Shown piece by piece: positions 6,899 through 14,240 of a DNA stretch of 16,386 nt. Position numbers and translations under genes: made by a program. Numbering within the stretch: the first letter of the stretch is position 1; every line of letters begins with the position of its first letter. Under the pieces are notes generated by a model. That model was given only the letters and a program-made list of their open reading frames with translations. It did no database searches and was not told the origin of the DNA. The stretch lies in contig DASZZY010000024.1 in the NCBI GenBank assembly GCA_036260395.1, forward strand, positions 1-16,386, given 5' to 3'. Origin of the DNA: DASZZY01 sp036260395 (GTDB lineage: Bacteria; Actinomycetota; UBA4738; CALAEC01).

Positions 6899-8170
6899 GT
6901 GCCGGTCCTCGCCCTCGGCGTGTCCTACCGCCACGCTCCGGTGGCGCTCCTCGAGCGCCTGGCGTTCGCCGAGGAGGACTACCCGAAGGCCTACCAGCGG
7001 CTCACGCAGCTCGACGGTGTCGAGGAGGCCGTGCTGCTGTCGACGTGCAACCGCGTGGAGGTCTACGCGGAGGTTCCTCGGTACCACCAGGGGTTCCAGG
7101 ACCTGAAGCGGTTCCTCTCCGAATCGCGGGAGGTGCCGCCCGACGACTTCGCCGAGCCGCTCTACTCGCACTACGAGGACCACGCCGCCGAGCACCTGCT
7201 GTCGGTGGCCGCCGGGATCGACTCCATGGTCCTCGGCGAGCCGCAGATCCTGTCCCAGGTCCGGGCGGCGTTCCGGCGCGCCGAGGCCGAGGGCGCGGCC
7301 GGGCCGGCTCTCGGTGCGCTGTTCCGCCAGGCCGTGCGGGCCGGCCGGCGGGCCCGGACCGAGACCGCGATCGGGGCCAGCCCGGCGGCGTTCGTGGATG
7401 CCGGCGCGGTGCTGGCCGCCGAGCACCTGGGTGGCCTCGAGGGGCGGTCGGCCGTCATCGTTGGGGCCGGGAAGATGGGCGCCCTGGCCATCCGCTCGCT
7501 CCGAGCCCGGGGGGTACGGGACGTCCTCGTCGTGGGGAGGACCTCGGCGCGGGCCGAGCGGCTGGCGGCCCGGACGGGCGCCCGGCACGGGGCGCTGGAC
7601 GAGCTCGACCGGGCGCTTCGCGGCGCCGACCTCGTCGTGTCCTCCACCGCGGCGCCGGGGACCGTCATCTCCCGCGGTGCGGTCCAGCGCGCGGTGGCCG
7701 GGCGGGACCGGGGCATGTTCCTCCTGGACCTCGCCGTGCCGCGCGACGTCGAGCCGGGGGCCGGCGAGGTGCCCGGGGTCCGGGTGGCCGACATCGACGC
7801 GCTGCGCGACGTGGTCGCCGACGCCCGGCGCGAGGCCGAGGACGCCGTGGCCCGGGTCCGGGAGATCGTCGGCGAGGAGACCGCCCGGTACGCGGCCCAG
7901 AGGCGGGCGGCACGGCTGGCGCCCCTGATCGAGGCCCTCCACGCCCGCGGCGAGGAGGTCCGCGGCACGGAGCTTCGGCGGGCGGCGTCGCGCCTGGCCG
8001 GCCTCTCCGAGCGGGAGCGCGAGGCCGTCGACGCCGTGACCCGGGCCATCGTCCGCAAGCTCCTGCATCACCCGGTGGTGCGCCTCAAGGAGCTGGCGGG
8101 CCGGGGGCCCGGCGACCCGGTGGCCCAGGCCCTGGCCGACCTGTTCGACCTCTCGGTTCCCGAGGACTGA
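6899..8170 (+). CDS. hemA: Glutamyl-tRNA reductase
   Basis: A 423-residue enzyme that reduces glutamyl-tRNA with NADPH to glutamate-1-semialdehyde, the first committed step of the C5 tetrapyrrole pathway. The catalytic cysteine is C50 in STCNRVE. A conserved SMVLGEPQILSQV segment follows, the Rossmann motif GAGKMG is at 189-194, and a C-terminal dimerisation domain contains RKLLHHPVVRLKEL. Length is normal for the family. The GTG start is 10 nt after the rex stop and has no clear Shine-Dalgarno sequence, so translation probably depends on coupling. hemC follows after 6 nt. Confidence 0.97.
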   Translation: MPVLALGVSYRHAPVALLERLAFAEEDYPKAYQRLTQLDGVEEAVLLSTCNRVEVYAEVPRYHQGFQDLKRFLSESREVPPDDFAEPLYSHYEDHAAEHLLSVAAGIDSMVLGEPQILSQVRAAFRRAEAEGAAGPALGALFRQAVRAGRRARTETAIGASPAAFVDAGAVLAAEHLGGLEGRSAVIVGAGKMGALAIRSLRARGVRDVLVVGRTSARAERLAARTGARHGALDELDRALRGADLVVSSTAAPGTVISRGAVQRAVAGRDRGMFLLDLAVPRDVEPGAGEVPGVRVADIDALRDVVADARREAEDAVARVREIVGEETARYAAQRRAARLAPLIEALHARGEEVRGTELRRAASRLAGLSEREREAVDAVTRAIVRKLLHHPVVRLKELAGRGPGDPVAQALADLFDLSVPED

Positions 8171-8176
8171 CCGGGC

Positions 8177-9064
8177 GTGCTCCGGATCGGCACCAGGGGG
8201 TCCCGCCTCGCCCTGGCCCAGGCCCGGGAGGTGGCCGGCCTCCTCGAGGAGAGCGGCCACCCGACCGAGGTCGTGACGATCGTGACCGCCGGCGACAGGG
8301 GTGCCTCGCCGAAGCACTCCCCGGCCGGCGTGAAGGGGCTGTTCGTCGGGGAGATCACCGACGCGCTCGCCCGGGGCGACGTGGACCTCGCCGTGCACTC
8401 GGCCAAGGACCTCCCGGCGGAGGACCCGCCCGGCGTGGTGGTCGCCGCGGTCCCCGAGCGGAACCTCCCGTACGACGTGCTCGTGAGCCGGGGCCCCGAC
8501 GTGCCGGCGGGGAGCCGGGTCGGGACCTCGAGCCTCCGGCGGCAGGCCCAGCTCCGGAGGATCCGCCCCGACCTCGACGTCACCGATGTCCGCGGCAACG
8601 TCGACACCCGGCTGCGCCGGATGGAGGAGGGACGGTTCGACGGCTTGGTCCTGGCCGGCGCCGGGCTGGCCCGGCTCGGGATCCAGCCCGTCCACGCACC
8701 GCCGCTCCCTGTCGACGACATGGTGCCGGCCCCGGGGCAGGGAGCGCTCGCGGTCCAGGCCGTGGCCGGCTCGGCGCCCGCGGAGGCGGCGGCGGCCATC
8801 GACCACCCGGCGTCCCGGGTCGCCTTCGAGGCCGAGCGGGCGCTGGTGCGGCTGCTGGGCGGGGGCTGCCGGCTCCCGCTGGGGGCCTACGCGGAGCGCC
8901 GGAGGGGGGGCGTGCGCCTCCTCGGCGTGGTGATCCGCCCCGACGGCTCGGACCTGCTGTGGTCCCAGGTCCAGGCCGGCTCGCCGGAGGAGGCGGCCGG
9001 GGAGGCCGCCGAGGTCCTGCTCGCGGCGGGGGCGGCCGGCATCCTCGAGGAGGTGCGCGAGTGA
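8177..9064 (+). CDS. hemC: Porphobilinogen deaminase (hydroxymethylbilane synthase)
   Basis: A 295-residue cytoplasmic enzyme that joins four porphobilinogen units into hydroxymethylbilane. It begins LRIGTRGSRLALAQA, as in the family. The catalytic aspartate is D78 in HSAKDLP, and the cofactor-binding segments GTSSLRRQAQL and VRGNVDTRLRR are present. The dipyrromethane cofactor is attached to C231 in GGGCRLPLGAYA. GTG 8177 lies 6 nt after the hemA stop, with GAGGA inside the end of hemA as a possible ribosome site. The stop overlaps the hemD start (GTGA). Confidence 0.97.
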   Translation: MLRIGTRGSRLALAQAREVAGLLEESGHPTEVVTIVTAGDRGASPKHSPAGVKGLFVGEITDALARGDVDLAVHSAKDLPAEDPPGVVVAAVPERNLPYDVLVSRGPDVPAGSRVGTSSLRRQAQLRRIRPDLDVTDVRGNVDTRLRRMEEGRFDGLVLAGAGLARLGIQPVHAPPLPVDDMVPAPGQGALAVQAVAGSAPAEAAAAIDHPASRVAFEAERALVRLLGGGCRLPLGAYAERRRGGVRLLGVVIRPDGSDLLWSQVQAGSPEEAAGEAAEVLLAAGAAGILEEVRE

Positions 9065-9831
9065 GCGGCTCGCTGGCCGACAGGACCGTGCTCGTGACCC
9101 GGCCCCGGCCCCAGGCGGAGGAGCTCTCGGCGCTCCTGCGCCGCCGGGGGGCTCGCGTCGTGGAGGCCCCCACGATCCGGCTGGAACCGCCACCCCCCGG
9201 CGGGCCGCTGGACGGCGCCGTGGCGGACGCGGCGGCCGGGGGCTTCGCCTGGGTGGTGTTCACCAGCGCCGCCGGGGTGGCGGCCTGGGCCGAGCGTGCC
9301 GCCGCCGTCGGTGCCGACGGGCCCCGGGCCCGCGTGGCCGCGGTGGGGTCGGGGACCGCGGAGGCCCTCCGCCGGACCGGGATCTCGGCCGATCTGGTCC
9401 CCGAGCGCTTCACGACCGAGGCCCTGGCCGCGGCGTTCCCCGAGGGGACCGGCCGGGTGCTGCTGCCCCGCGCCGACCTGGCCGCCGCGGACCTCGAGGA
9501 CGGCATCCGGCGCCGCGGCTGGGATCCGGTCCGGGTCGACGCCTACCGGACGGCGTTCGAGCAGGCGCTCCCCGGGGAGGCCCGCCGCGCGCTCGACGAG
9601 GGCCGCGTCGACGCCGTAACGTTCACCTCGGCCTCCACGGTGGAGGGGTTCCGCCGGCTGGCCGGGGCGGTGCGCGGCCCTGCCGTCGTGTGCATCGGGC
9701 CCGTGACGGCCCAGGCCGCCAGGGAGGCCGGGTTCGAGGTCGACGCGATGGCCGACCCCCACACCGTCGAGGGGTTGGTCGAGGCGGTGGCCCGGGCCCT
9801 GGAGGGCCGCCCGGGCCCGGGAGGCGACTGA
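9061..9831 (+). CDS. hemD: Uroporphyrinogen-III synthase
   Basis: A 256-residue enzyme that closes hydroxymethylbilane into uroporphyrinogen III with inversion of ring D. This family is weakly conserved; recognition rests on VLVTRPRPQAEELSALLRRRGA at the start, FTSAAGV, VAAVGSGTAEALRR, the second-domain TFTSASTVEGF and VCIGPVTAQAAREAGF, and on the position right after hemC. It is monofunctional: no fused uroporphyrinogen methyltransferase (CobA-like) domain is present, unlike some actinobacterial relatives. GTG 9061 overlaps the hemC stop by 4 nt. The TGA shares one base with the trpS ATG. Confidence 0.93.
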   Translation: MSGSLADRTVLVTRPRPQAEELSALLRRRGARVVEAPTIRLEPPPPGGPLDGAVADAAAGGFAWVVFTSAAGVAAWAERAAAVGADGPRARVAAVGSGTAEALRRTGISADLVPERFTTEALAAAFPEGTGRVLLPRADLAAADLEDGIRRRGWDPVRVDAYRTAFEQALPGEARRALDEGRVDAVTFTSASTVEGFRRLAGAVRGPAVVCIGPVTAQAAREAGFEVDAMADPHTVEGLVEAVARALEGRPGPGGD

Positions 9832-10826
9832 TGGTCAGGGTCCTGTCCGGCATCCAGCCGACCGGCGACATCCACATCGGCAACTACATCGGCGCCATCC
9901 GCCACTGGGTCCTCGACCAGGCCGAGCACGACTCGTTCTTCCCGATCGTCGACCTCCACGCGATCACCGTGCCCCAGGAGGCCGAGGCGCTGCGGGGCAA
10001 GACGCTCGACGTGGCCGCGATCCTGATCGCCGCCGGGATCGATCCCCACCAGGCCACGCTGTTCGTCCAGTCCCAGGTCCACGAGCACGCCGAGCTGGCG
10101 TGGGTCCTCGGGTGCTTCACGATGTTCGGCGAGCTCCGGCGGATGACCCAGTTCAAGGAGAAGGCCGCCCGGCAGCAGGAGGCCGCCGTGAGCGTCGGCC
10201 TGTTCACCTACCCGGTCCTCCAGGCCGCCGACATCCTGCTCTACCAGGCGGACCGGGTCCCCGTGGGCGAGGACCAGCGCCAGCATCTCGAGCTGACCCG
10301 GGACGTGGCCCGGCGGTTCAACCAGCGGTACGGGGACACCTTCGTGCTGCCGGAGGCGGCCGTGCCGCCCGTGGGCGCCCGGGTGATGGACCTCCAGAAC
10401 CCCCAGGCGAAGATGTCGAAGTCGGCGGAGTCGCCGCTGGGCACGATCCGCGTCACCGACCCCCCGGAGGAGATCCGCCGGAAGGTGAAGGTGGCCGTCA
10501 CCGACTCCGGCCGCGACATCGTGGCCTCGCCGGACAAGCCCGCGATCACGAACCTCCTCACGATCTATTCGGTGGCCGCCGGCACGCCGGTGGCGGAGCT
10601 CGAGCGGCGCCTCGAGGGGAAGGGCTACGCGGACCTCAAGTCTCAGCTGGCCGAAGCGCTCATCGAGTTCCTGGCTCCGTTCCAGCGCCGGTACCGCGAG
10701 CTGACGGCGGATCCGGCCGAGCTCTCCCGCCTCCTGGAGCTGGGGGCCCAGAAGGCCCAGGCCGTGGCCCGGAAGACGCTCGACGACGTGCACGAGCGCG
10801 TCGGGTTTCAGCCCCGCGGCGGCTGA
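9831..10826 (+). CDS. trpS: Tryptophanyl-tRNA synthetase
   Basis: A 331-residue class Ic aminoacyl-tRNA synthetase that charges tRNA-Trp. The N-terminal HIGH-type signature is HIGN at 15-18 (GIQPTGDIHIGNYIGAI). The lid motif MTQFKEKA, the segment YPVLQAADILLYQADRVPVGEDQ and KMSKS at 194-198 are all present. Length equals the standard bacterial enzyme. The ATG overlaps the hemD stop by one base (TGATG) and has GGGAGG at 9819-9824, spaced 6 nt, so it is the last gene of the rex-hem transcription unit. Placement inside a heme cluster is unusual. Confidence 0.97.
   Translation: MVRVLSGIQPTGDIHIGNYIGAIRHWVLDQAEHDSFFPIVDLHAITVPQEAEALRGKTLDVAAILIAAGIDPHQATLFVQSQVHEHAELAWVLGCFTMFGELRRMTQFKEKAARQQEAAVSVGLFTYPVLQAADILLYQADRVPVGEDQRQHLELTRDVARRFNQRYGDTFVLPEAAVPPVGARVMDLQNPQAKMSKSAESPLGTIRVTDPPEEIRRKVKVAVTDSGRDIVASPDKPAITNLLTIYSVAAGTPVAELERRLEGKGYADLKSQLAEALIEFLAPFQRRYRELTADPAELSRLLELGAQKAQAVARKTLDDVHERVGFQPRGG
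10808..10826 (+). terminator. Weak hairpin at the end of trpS
   Basis: TCAGCC and GGCTGA form a 6-bp stem around a 7-nt GC loop, and the trpS stop codon lies in the stem. No T-run follows, so it is at best a weak or non-canonical terminator. Confidence 0.2.
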
Positions 10827-10842
10827 CCCCGGTTCGCTTGAT

Positions 10843-10871
10843 TTGACTTCCCCCAGAGGCGTCCGCATGCT
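10843..10871 (+). promoter_or_regulatory. Sigma70-type promoter for the lipoprotein gene
   Basis: TTGACT (10843-10848, 5 of 6 to consensus) and CATGCT (10866-10871) are separated by 17 nt in the only sizeable gap between trpS and the next gene. This leaves about 25-30 nt of leader with a GGAGAGGGGG purine tract ahead of ATG 10904. Confidence 0.5.
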
Positions 10872-10903
10872 GTGCCGGTTCGCCGACCGGAGAGGGGGTT
10901 CGG

Positions 10904-11281
10904 ATGCGGGCCCGGCACGTCGTCCTGGGGGCGCTCGCCGTCCTGGCCGTGGCGTGTTCGGCCTTCGACCCGCTCGAGCGGGACGCCCGGGAGGCCGGCA
11001 TCCGCATCAAGGTCGAGCGCTGCGAGCAGGACGAGGTCAGCGAGGTGGTGAGTGCCACCTTCACCGTCCGCAGCGAGGAGGACTACGACGTCGTCCTGGT
11101 CAACGGCCGCCTCAAGGACGCCACCGGCCTGGTGGTGGCCACGTCCTCCACGTCGGTGTCCAACGTGCGGCCGGACGAGCCGGTCCAGGGCGTCATGTCG
11201 CTGTCACCGCAGGGCAGCTACGAGCGGCCGCTGGATTGTGAGATCACGCTGGAGTTTGCCCAGCGGCCGGTGTTCGAGTAG
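10904..11281 (+). CDS. Small secreted lipoprotein, FxLYD-like
   Basis: A 125-residue protein with a short basic N-terminus, a hydrophobic stretch and a lipobox-like end (LAVAC, lipidation at C18). The mature part has two further cysteines (in VERCEQDE and LDCEITLEF) that could form a disulfide. Its beta-rich pattern of VSATFTVRSEEDYDVVLVNGRLKD, then a valine/serine-rich strand region, resembles FxLYD-type immunoglobulin-like domains of surface lipoproteins. The start has a purine-rich ribosome site (GGAGAGGGGG, 10889-10898) and its own promoter. No specific role can be given. hemB follows after 31 nt. Confidence 0.7.
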   Translation: MRARHVVLGALAVLAVACSAFDPLERDAREAGIRIKVERCEQDEVSEVVSATFTVRSEEDYDVVLVNGRLKDATGLVVATSSTSVSNVRPDEPVQGVMSLSPQGSYERPLDCEITLEFAQRPVFE

Positions 11282-11299
11282 CCCGGCCGGCGTGTCGGC

Positions 11300-11305
11300 T
11301 ACCAT
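11300..11305 (+). promoter_or_regulatory. -10-like hexamer TACCAT in front of hemB
   Basis: TACCAT lies 7 nt before ATG 11313, matching the leaderless layout seen at other starts in this window. No good -35 element is seen, and an in-frame ATG at 11304 overlaps the hexamer. Read-through from the lipoprotein promoter is also possible. Confidence 0.35.
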
Positions 11306-11312
11306 GGGCGGG

Positions 11313-12290
11313 ATGGCGTTCCCGCGTCACCGAGGGCGCAGGCTGCGGCGCACGGAGGCGATCCGCTCGCTGGTCCGGGAGACCGAGTTGTCCGCCGGCC
11401 ACCTGGCCACGCCGCTGTTCGTCAAGGAGGGCATCGGCGAGCCGGCGCCGATCGCGTCGATGCCGGGCCACCGCCAGCACACGCTCGAGTCGCTCGTCAA
11501 GGAGGCCCGCGAGGTGTTCGAGCGCGGGGTGCGGGCCTTCGTGCTGTTCGGGGTCCCCGCGCGGAAGGACGCCGACGGGACCGAGGCGTGGAGCGAGCGG
11601 GGGATCGCCCAGGAGGGCATCCGGGCCCTGAAGGGCGAGCTCGGCCCCGACGCCGTGGTCATCGCCGACCTGTGCCTCGACGAGTACACCGACCATGGGC
11701 ACTGCGGCGTGCTGACCGCCGACGGCGAGGTGGACAACGACCGCACGCTGGAGGCCTACCGGCGGATCGCGGTGGCCCAGGCCGCCGCGGGGGCGGACGT
11801 CGTGGCCCCGTCCGGGATGATGGACGGGCAGGTGGCGGCCATCCGCGACGCCCTCGACGAGGCCGGCCACCAGGGCACGGCGATCCTGGCGTACGCGGCC
11901 AAGTATGCCTCGGCGCTGTACGGGCCGTTCCGCGACGCCGCGGAGTGCGCCCCGCGGTTCGGCGACCGGACCTCCTACCAGATGGACCCCGCGAACGCCG
12001 ACGAGGCCCTCCGGGAGATCCGGACGGACATCGAGGAGGGTGCCGACATGGTCATGGTCAAGCCGGCGCTGCCGTACCTCGACGTGATCCGGCGGGCCAA
12101 GGCGGAGACGGGCCACCCGGTGGCCGCGTACAACGTCTCGGGCGAGTACGCGATGGTCAAGGCCGCCGCGGAGCGCGGCTGGATCGACGGCCGGGCCGCG
12201 GCCCTCGAGGTCCTGACCTCGATCCGCCGGGCGGGCGCTGACCTCATCCTCACGTACCACGCCCGCGAGGCGGCCGACTGGCTGGCCTGA
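11313..12290 (+). CDS. hemB: Delta-aminolevulinic acid dehydratase (porphobilinogen synthase)
   Basis: A 325-residue enzyme that condenses two 5-aminolevulinate molecules to porphobilinogen. The Schiff-base lysines are K197 (AYAAKYAS) and K250 (MVMVKPALPYLD). The metal segment reads DLCLDEYTDHGHCGVL: C121 and C131 are kept, but the middle position, a cysteine in the zinc enzyme of E. coli (C120, C122, C130), is D123. A family-typical SGMMDGQV and SGEYAMVKAA are present. ATG 11313 was chosen over ATG 11304, because the latter overlaps the likely -10 element. The stop is only 4 nt from the convergent DUF1003 gene, leaving no room for a terminator. Confidence 0.96.
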   Translation: MAFPRHRGRRLRRTEAIRSLVRETELSAGHLATPLFVKEGIGEPAPIASMPGHRQHTLESLVKEAREVFERGVRAFVLFGVPARKDADGTEAWSERGIAQEGIRALKGELGPDAVVIADLCLDEYTDHGHCGVLTADGEVDNDRTLEAYRRIAVAQAAAGADVVAPSGMMDGQVAAIRDALDEAGHQGTAILAYAAKYASALYGPFRDAAECAPRFGDRTSYQMDPANADEALREIRTDIEEGADMVMVKPALPYLDVIRRAKAETGHPVAAYNVSGEYAMVKAAAERGWIDGRAAALEVLTSIRRAGADLILTYHAREAADWLA

Positions 12291-12294
12291 CGGG

Positions 12295-12729
12295 TCACCG
12301 CCCGGCCAGGCCCCGCACCAGCGCCAGCAGCTCGTCGTGCCTGGCCTCCACCGCCTTCAGCCGGCGGAGGCTCTCCTCGTTCACCGCGTAGTCGTGCTCC
12401 GCCTGGTCCCGGTCCCGCGCCGCCTGGCGGTTCTGGCTCATCATCACGACCGGACCCGTGTACGCGGCCTGGAAGGACAGGACCAGGTTCAGCAGGATGA
12501 ACGGGTAGGGGTCGAACGGCTCGCCTCGCAGCCACCCGGCGATGAGGAGCGTGTTCGCCACGATCCACAGCGCCAGGAGCGCCGACTGGACGATGATGAA
12601 CGGCCACGAGCCCACCCCGGCCGTCACGCCGTCGGCCACCCGCTCGCCGACGGTCCGCCCGTCGCCCACGTGGCGGATGTTCACCGGGGCGCGCTGGGCC
12701 CGCTGGTCCGTGGGGAACCGGAGACGCAT
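12295..12729 (-). CDS. DUF1003 family membrane protein
   Basis: A 144-residue protein with two adjacent membrane helices, about 43-65 (PFIIVQSALLALWIVANTLLI) and 74-96. The helices are joined by the DUF1003 hallmark FDPYPFILLNLVLSFQAAY and followed by GPVVMMSQNRQ. The C-terminus is a charged helix (residues 100-140, heptad-like, probably coiled coil). No biochemical role is established for the family. The ATG at 12729 is set by a strong ribosome site, GAGGAGGT at 12741-12734. The gene is inserted in reverse orientation between hemB and hemL, convergent with hemB and divergent from hemL. Confidence 0.9.
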   Translation of the reverse strand: MRLRFPTDQRAQRAPVNIRHVGDGRTVGERVADGVTAGVGSWPFIIVQSALLALWIVANTLLIAGWLRGEPFDPYPFILLNLVLSFQAAYTGPVVMMSQNRQAARDRDQAEHDYAVNEESLRRLKAVEARHDELLALVRGLAGR

Positions 12730-12756
12730 CCCGACCTCCTCTGCTCGGCTGGCCGC

Positions 12757-12844
12757 GAGGATAGCGGCTCGGCGAGCCTCCACCGCCTGATCCCTGCGGC
12801 GGCCCCGCTCGCCGACGGTCCCGGACCTGCGGGAGGATAGCGGC
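12757..12844. repeat. Pair of 12-bp direct repeats between DUF1003 and hemL
   Basis: GAGGATAGCGGC occurs at 12757-12768 and again at 12833-12844, directly before the hemL ATG. On the minus strand each copy contains TATCCT, a possible -10. The first copy is well placed (about 30 nt upstream) for DUF1003. The second contains the hemL Shine-Dalgarno GGAGG. Confidence 0.5.
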
Positions 12845-14134
12845 ATGTCGCGGTCCGGAGAGCTGTTCGAGCGGGCCCGGGCGGTGATCCCGGGCGGCGT
12901 CAGCTCACCGGTCCGGGCGTTCGGCGCGGTGGGGGGCACGCCGCGGTTCGCGGCCCGCGGGCAGGGCGCCTGGCTGGTCGACGCCGACGGGGAGCGCTCC
13001 GTCGACTACGTCCAGTCGTGGGGCGCGCTGCTCTTCGGGCACGCCCGCGGGGAGATCGTCGAGGCCGCCGCCCAGGCCGCCGCCCGCGGCACGTCGTTCG
13101 GCGCCCCCACCGAGGCGGAGGTCGAGCTGGCCGAGGCCATCGTCGCCGCGGTGCCGTCCGTGGAGATGGTCCGGCTCGTGAGCTCGGGGACGGAGGCCGC
13201 GATGAGCGCGGTCCGGCTGGCGCGGGGGTTCACCGGCCGCGAGCGCCTGGTGAAGTTCGCGGGGTGCTACCACGGCCACGCCGACCCGCTCCTGGCCCAG
13301 GCCGGGTCCGGCGTGGCCACCTTCGGGATCCCGGGGACGCCCGGGGTCACCAGCGGCGCGGCCCGGGACACCATCGTCGTTCCGTACAACGACCGCGACG
13401 CGGTCGGGGCCGTCTTCGAGGAGGCCGGCGCGGAGGTGGCGTGCGTGATCGTCGAGCCGGTGGCCGCCAACATGGGCGTGGTCCCGCCGGCGCCCGGCTT
13501 CCTGGAGGCGCTCCGCGAGCTGGCCGACCGCCACGGCGCGCTGCTGATCCTCGACGAGGTCATCACCGGATTCCGGCTGGGCGCCGGCGGCGCCCAGGAG
13601 CGGTTCGGCGTCGTCCCGGACCTCACGGTGCTCGGCAAGGTGATGGGCGGAGGGTTCCCGTGCGCGGCGTTCGGCGGCCGGGCGGACGTCATGTCGCGGC
13701 TGGCGCCCGCCGGCCCCGTGTACCAGGCGGGGACGCTGTCGGGGAACCCGGTGGCGGTGGCGGCCGGCCTGGCGGCCCTCCGGCTGATCGATCGCGAGCC
13801 GCCGTACCGAGCGCTGGAGGCCGCCGCCGAGCGGCTCTGCGCCGGCGTGGGGGAGGCATTGGCGGACTCCGGCATCCCCCACACGATCAACCGGGTGGGG
13901 TCGTTGTTCTCGGTGTTCTTCGGCGATGGGCCGGTGACGAGCTACGACGACGCGCGGGCGGCCGATCACGAGGCCTACGCGCGGTTCTTCCGCGGGATGC
14001 TCGAGCGAGGGGTGTCGCTGCCGCCCTCCGGCTACGAGGCCTGGTTCCTCGGCGCGGCGCACGGCGACGAGGAGATCGAGCGGACCGTGGCCGCGGCGAA
14101 GCAGGCGGCCGGGGCGATCAGCGGGCGATCGTGA
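12845..14134 (+). CDS. hemL: Glutamate-1-semialdehyde 2,1-aminomutase
   Basis: A 429-residue pyridoxal-phosphate enzyme that turns glutamate-1-semialdehyde into 5-aminolevulinate, the step between HemA and HemB. The start reads ARAVIPGGVSSPVRAFGAVGG as in the family. The cofactor-binding region has SSGTEAAMSAVRLARG, GCYHGHAD and LILDEVITGFR, and the PLP lysine is K265 in VLGKVMGGGFPCAAFGG. Length is normal. ATG 12845 has GGGAGG at 12831-12836, spaced 8 nt. It is divergent from DUF1003 and its 3' end overlaps a small antisense gene by 17 nt. Confidence 0.97.
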   Translation: MSRSGELFERARAVIPGGVSSPVRAFGAVGGTPRFAARGQGAWLVDADGERSVDYVQSWGALLFGHARGEIVEAAAQAAARGTSFGAPTEAEVELAEAIVAAVPSVEMVRLVSSGTEAAMSAVRLARGFTGRERLVKFAGCYHGHADPLLAQAGSGVATFGIPGTPGVTSGAARDTIVVPYNDRDAVGAVFEEAGAEVACVIVEPVAANMGVVPPAPGFLEALRELADRHGALLILDEVITGFRLGAGGAQERFGVVPDLTVLGKVMGGGFPCAAFGGRADVMSRLAPAGPVYQAGTLSGNPVAVAAGLAALRLIDREPPYRALEAAAERLCAGVGEALADSGIPHTINRVGSLFSVFFGDGPVTSYDDARAADHEAYARFFRGMLERGVSLPPSGYEAWFLGAAHGDEEIERTVAAAKQAAGAISGRS

Positions 14135-14231
14135 ACAGCAGCGCCAGGAAGACGGCCACGACCATCACCGTGAACAGGATGAAGGAGAGGCCTCCCTCCT
14201 CGATCGCCGCCACCACCGGAACCACGTCCAA
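14118..14231 (-). CDS. 37-residue single-pass membrane protein
   Basis: A small gene at the end of the Rieske/cytochrome operon. From a TTG at 14231 the product starts (M)DVVPVVAAIEEGGLSF. It then has one strongly hydrophobic helix (ILFTVMVVAVFLALLF) and ends TIAR; the stop is TCA on the plus strand at 14118-14120. A perfect AGGAGG (14242-14237) lies 5 nt upstream of the TTG and overlaps the stop of the preceding gene, which strongly supports translation. Two GTG codons downstream are alternative starts, but with worse spacing. The size and topology recall small single-helix accessory subunits of respiratory complexes; I do not recognise a named family. The end overlaps hemL on the opposite strand. 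Confidence 0.65.
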   Translation of the reverse strand: MDVVPVVAAIEEGGLSFILFTVMVVAVFLALLFTIAR

Positions 14232-14240
14232 CGCGTCCTC

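Noticed and set aside
7045..9060. Upstream extension of the hemD frame through hemA and hemC
   Set aside because: It overlaps two certain genes in another frame and is low-complexity. HemD-like sequence begins at the GTG at 9061.
6728..9193. A very long open frame on the minus strand opposite hemA and hemC (also similar ones at 1053-2903, 9543-10868 and 12905-14062)
   Set aside because: The translations are Arg/Gly/Pro/His-rich with no domain pattern and lie opposite strongly identified genes. Long antisense frames are expected at this GC content.
10808..10826. Rho-independent terminator after trpS
   Set aside because: Only a 6-bp stem and no T-run. It is kept as a low-confidence hairpin only, and no convincing intrinsic terminator was seen anywhere in the window.
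11304..11312. ATG 11304 as the hemB start
   Set aside because: It overlaps the TACCAT -10-like hexamer. ATG 11313 has the same spacing as the other leaderless-type starts. The difference is only three residues.
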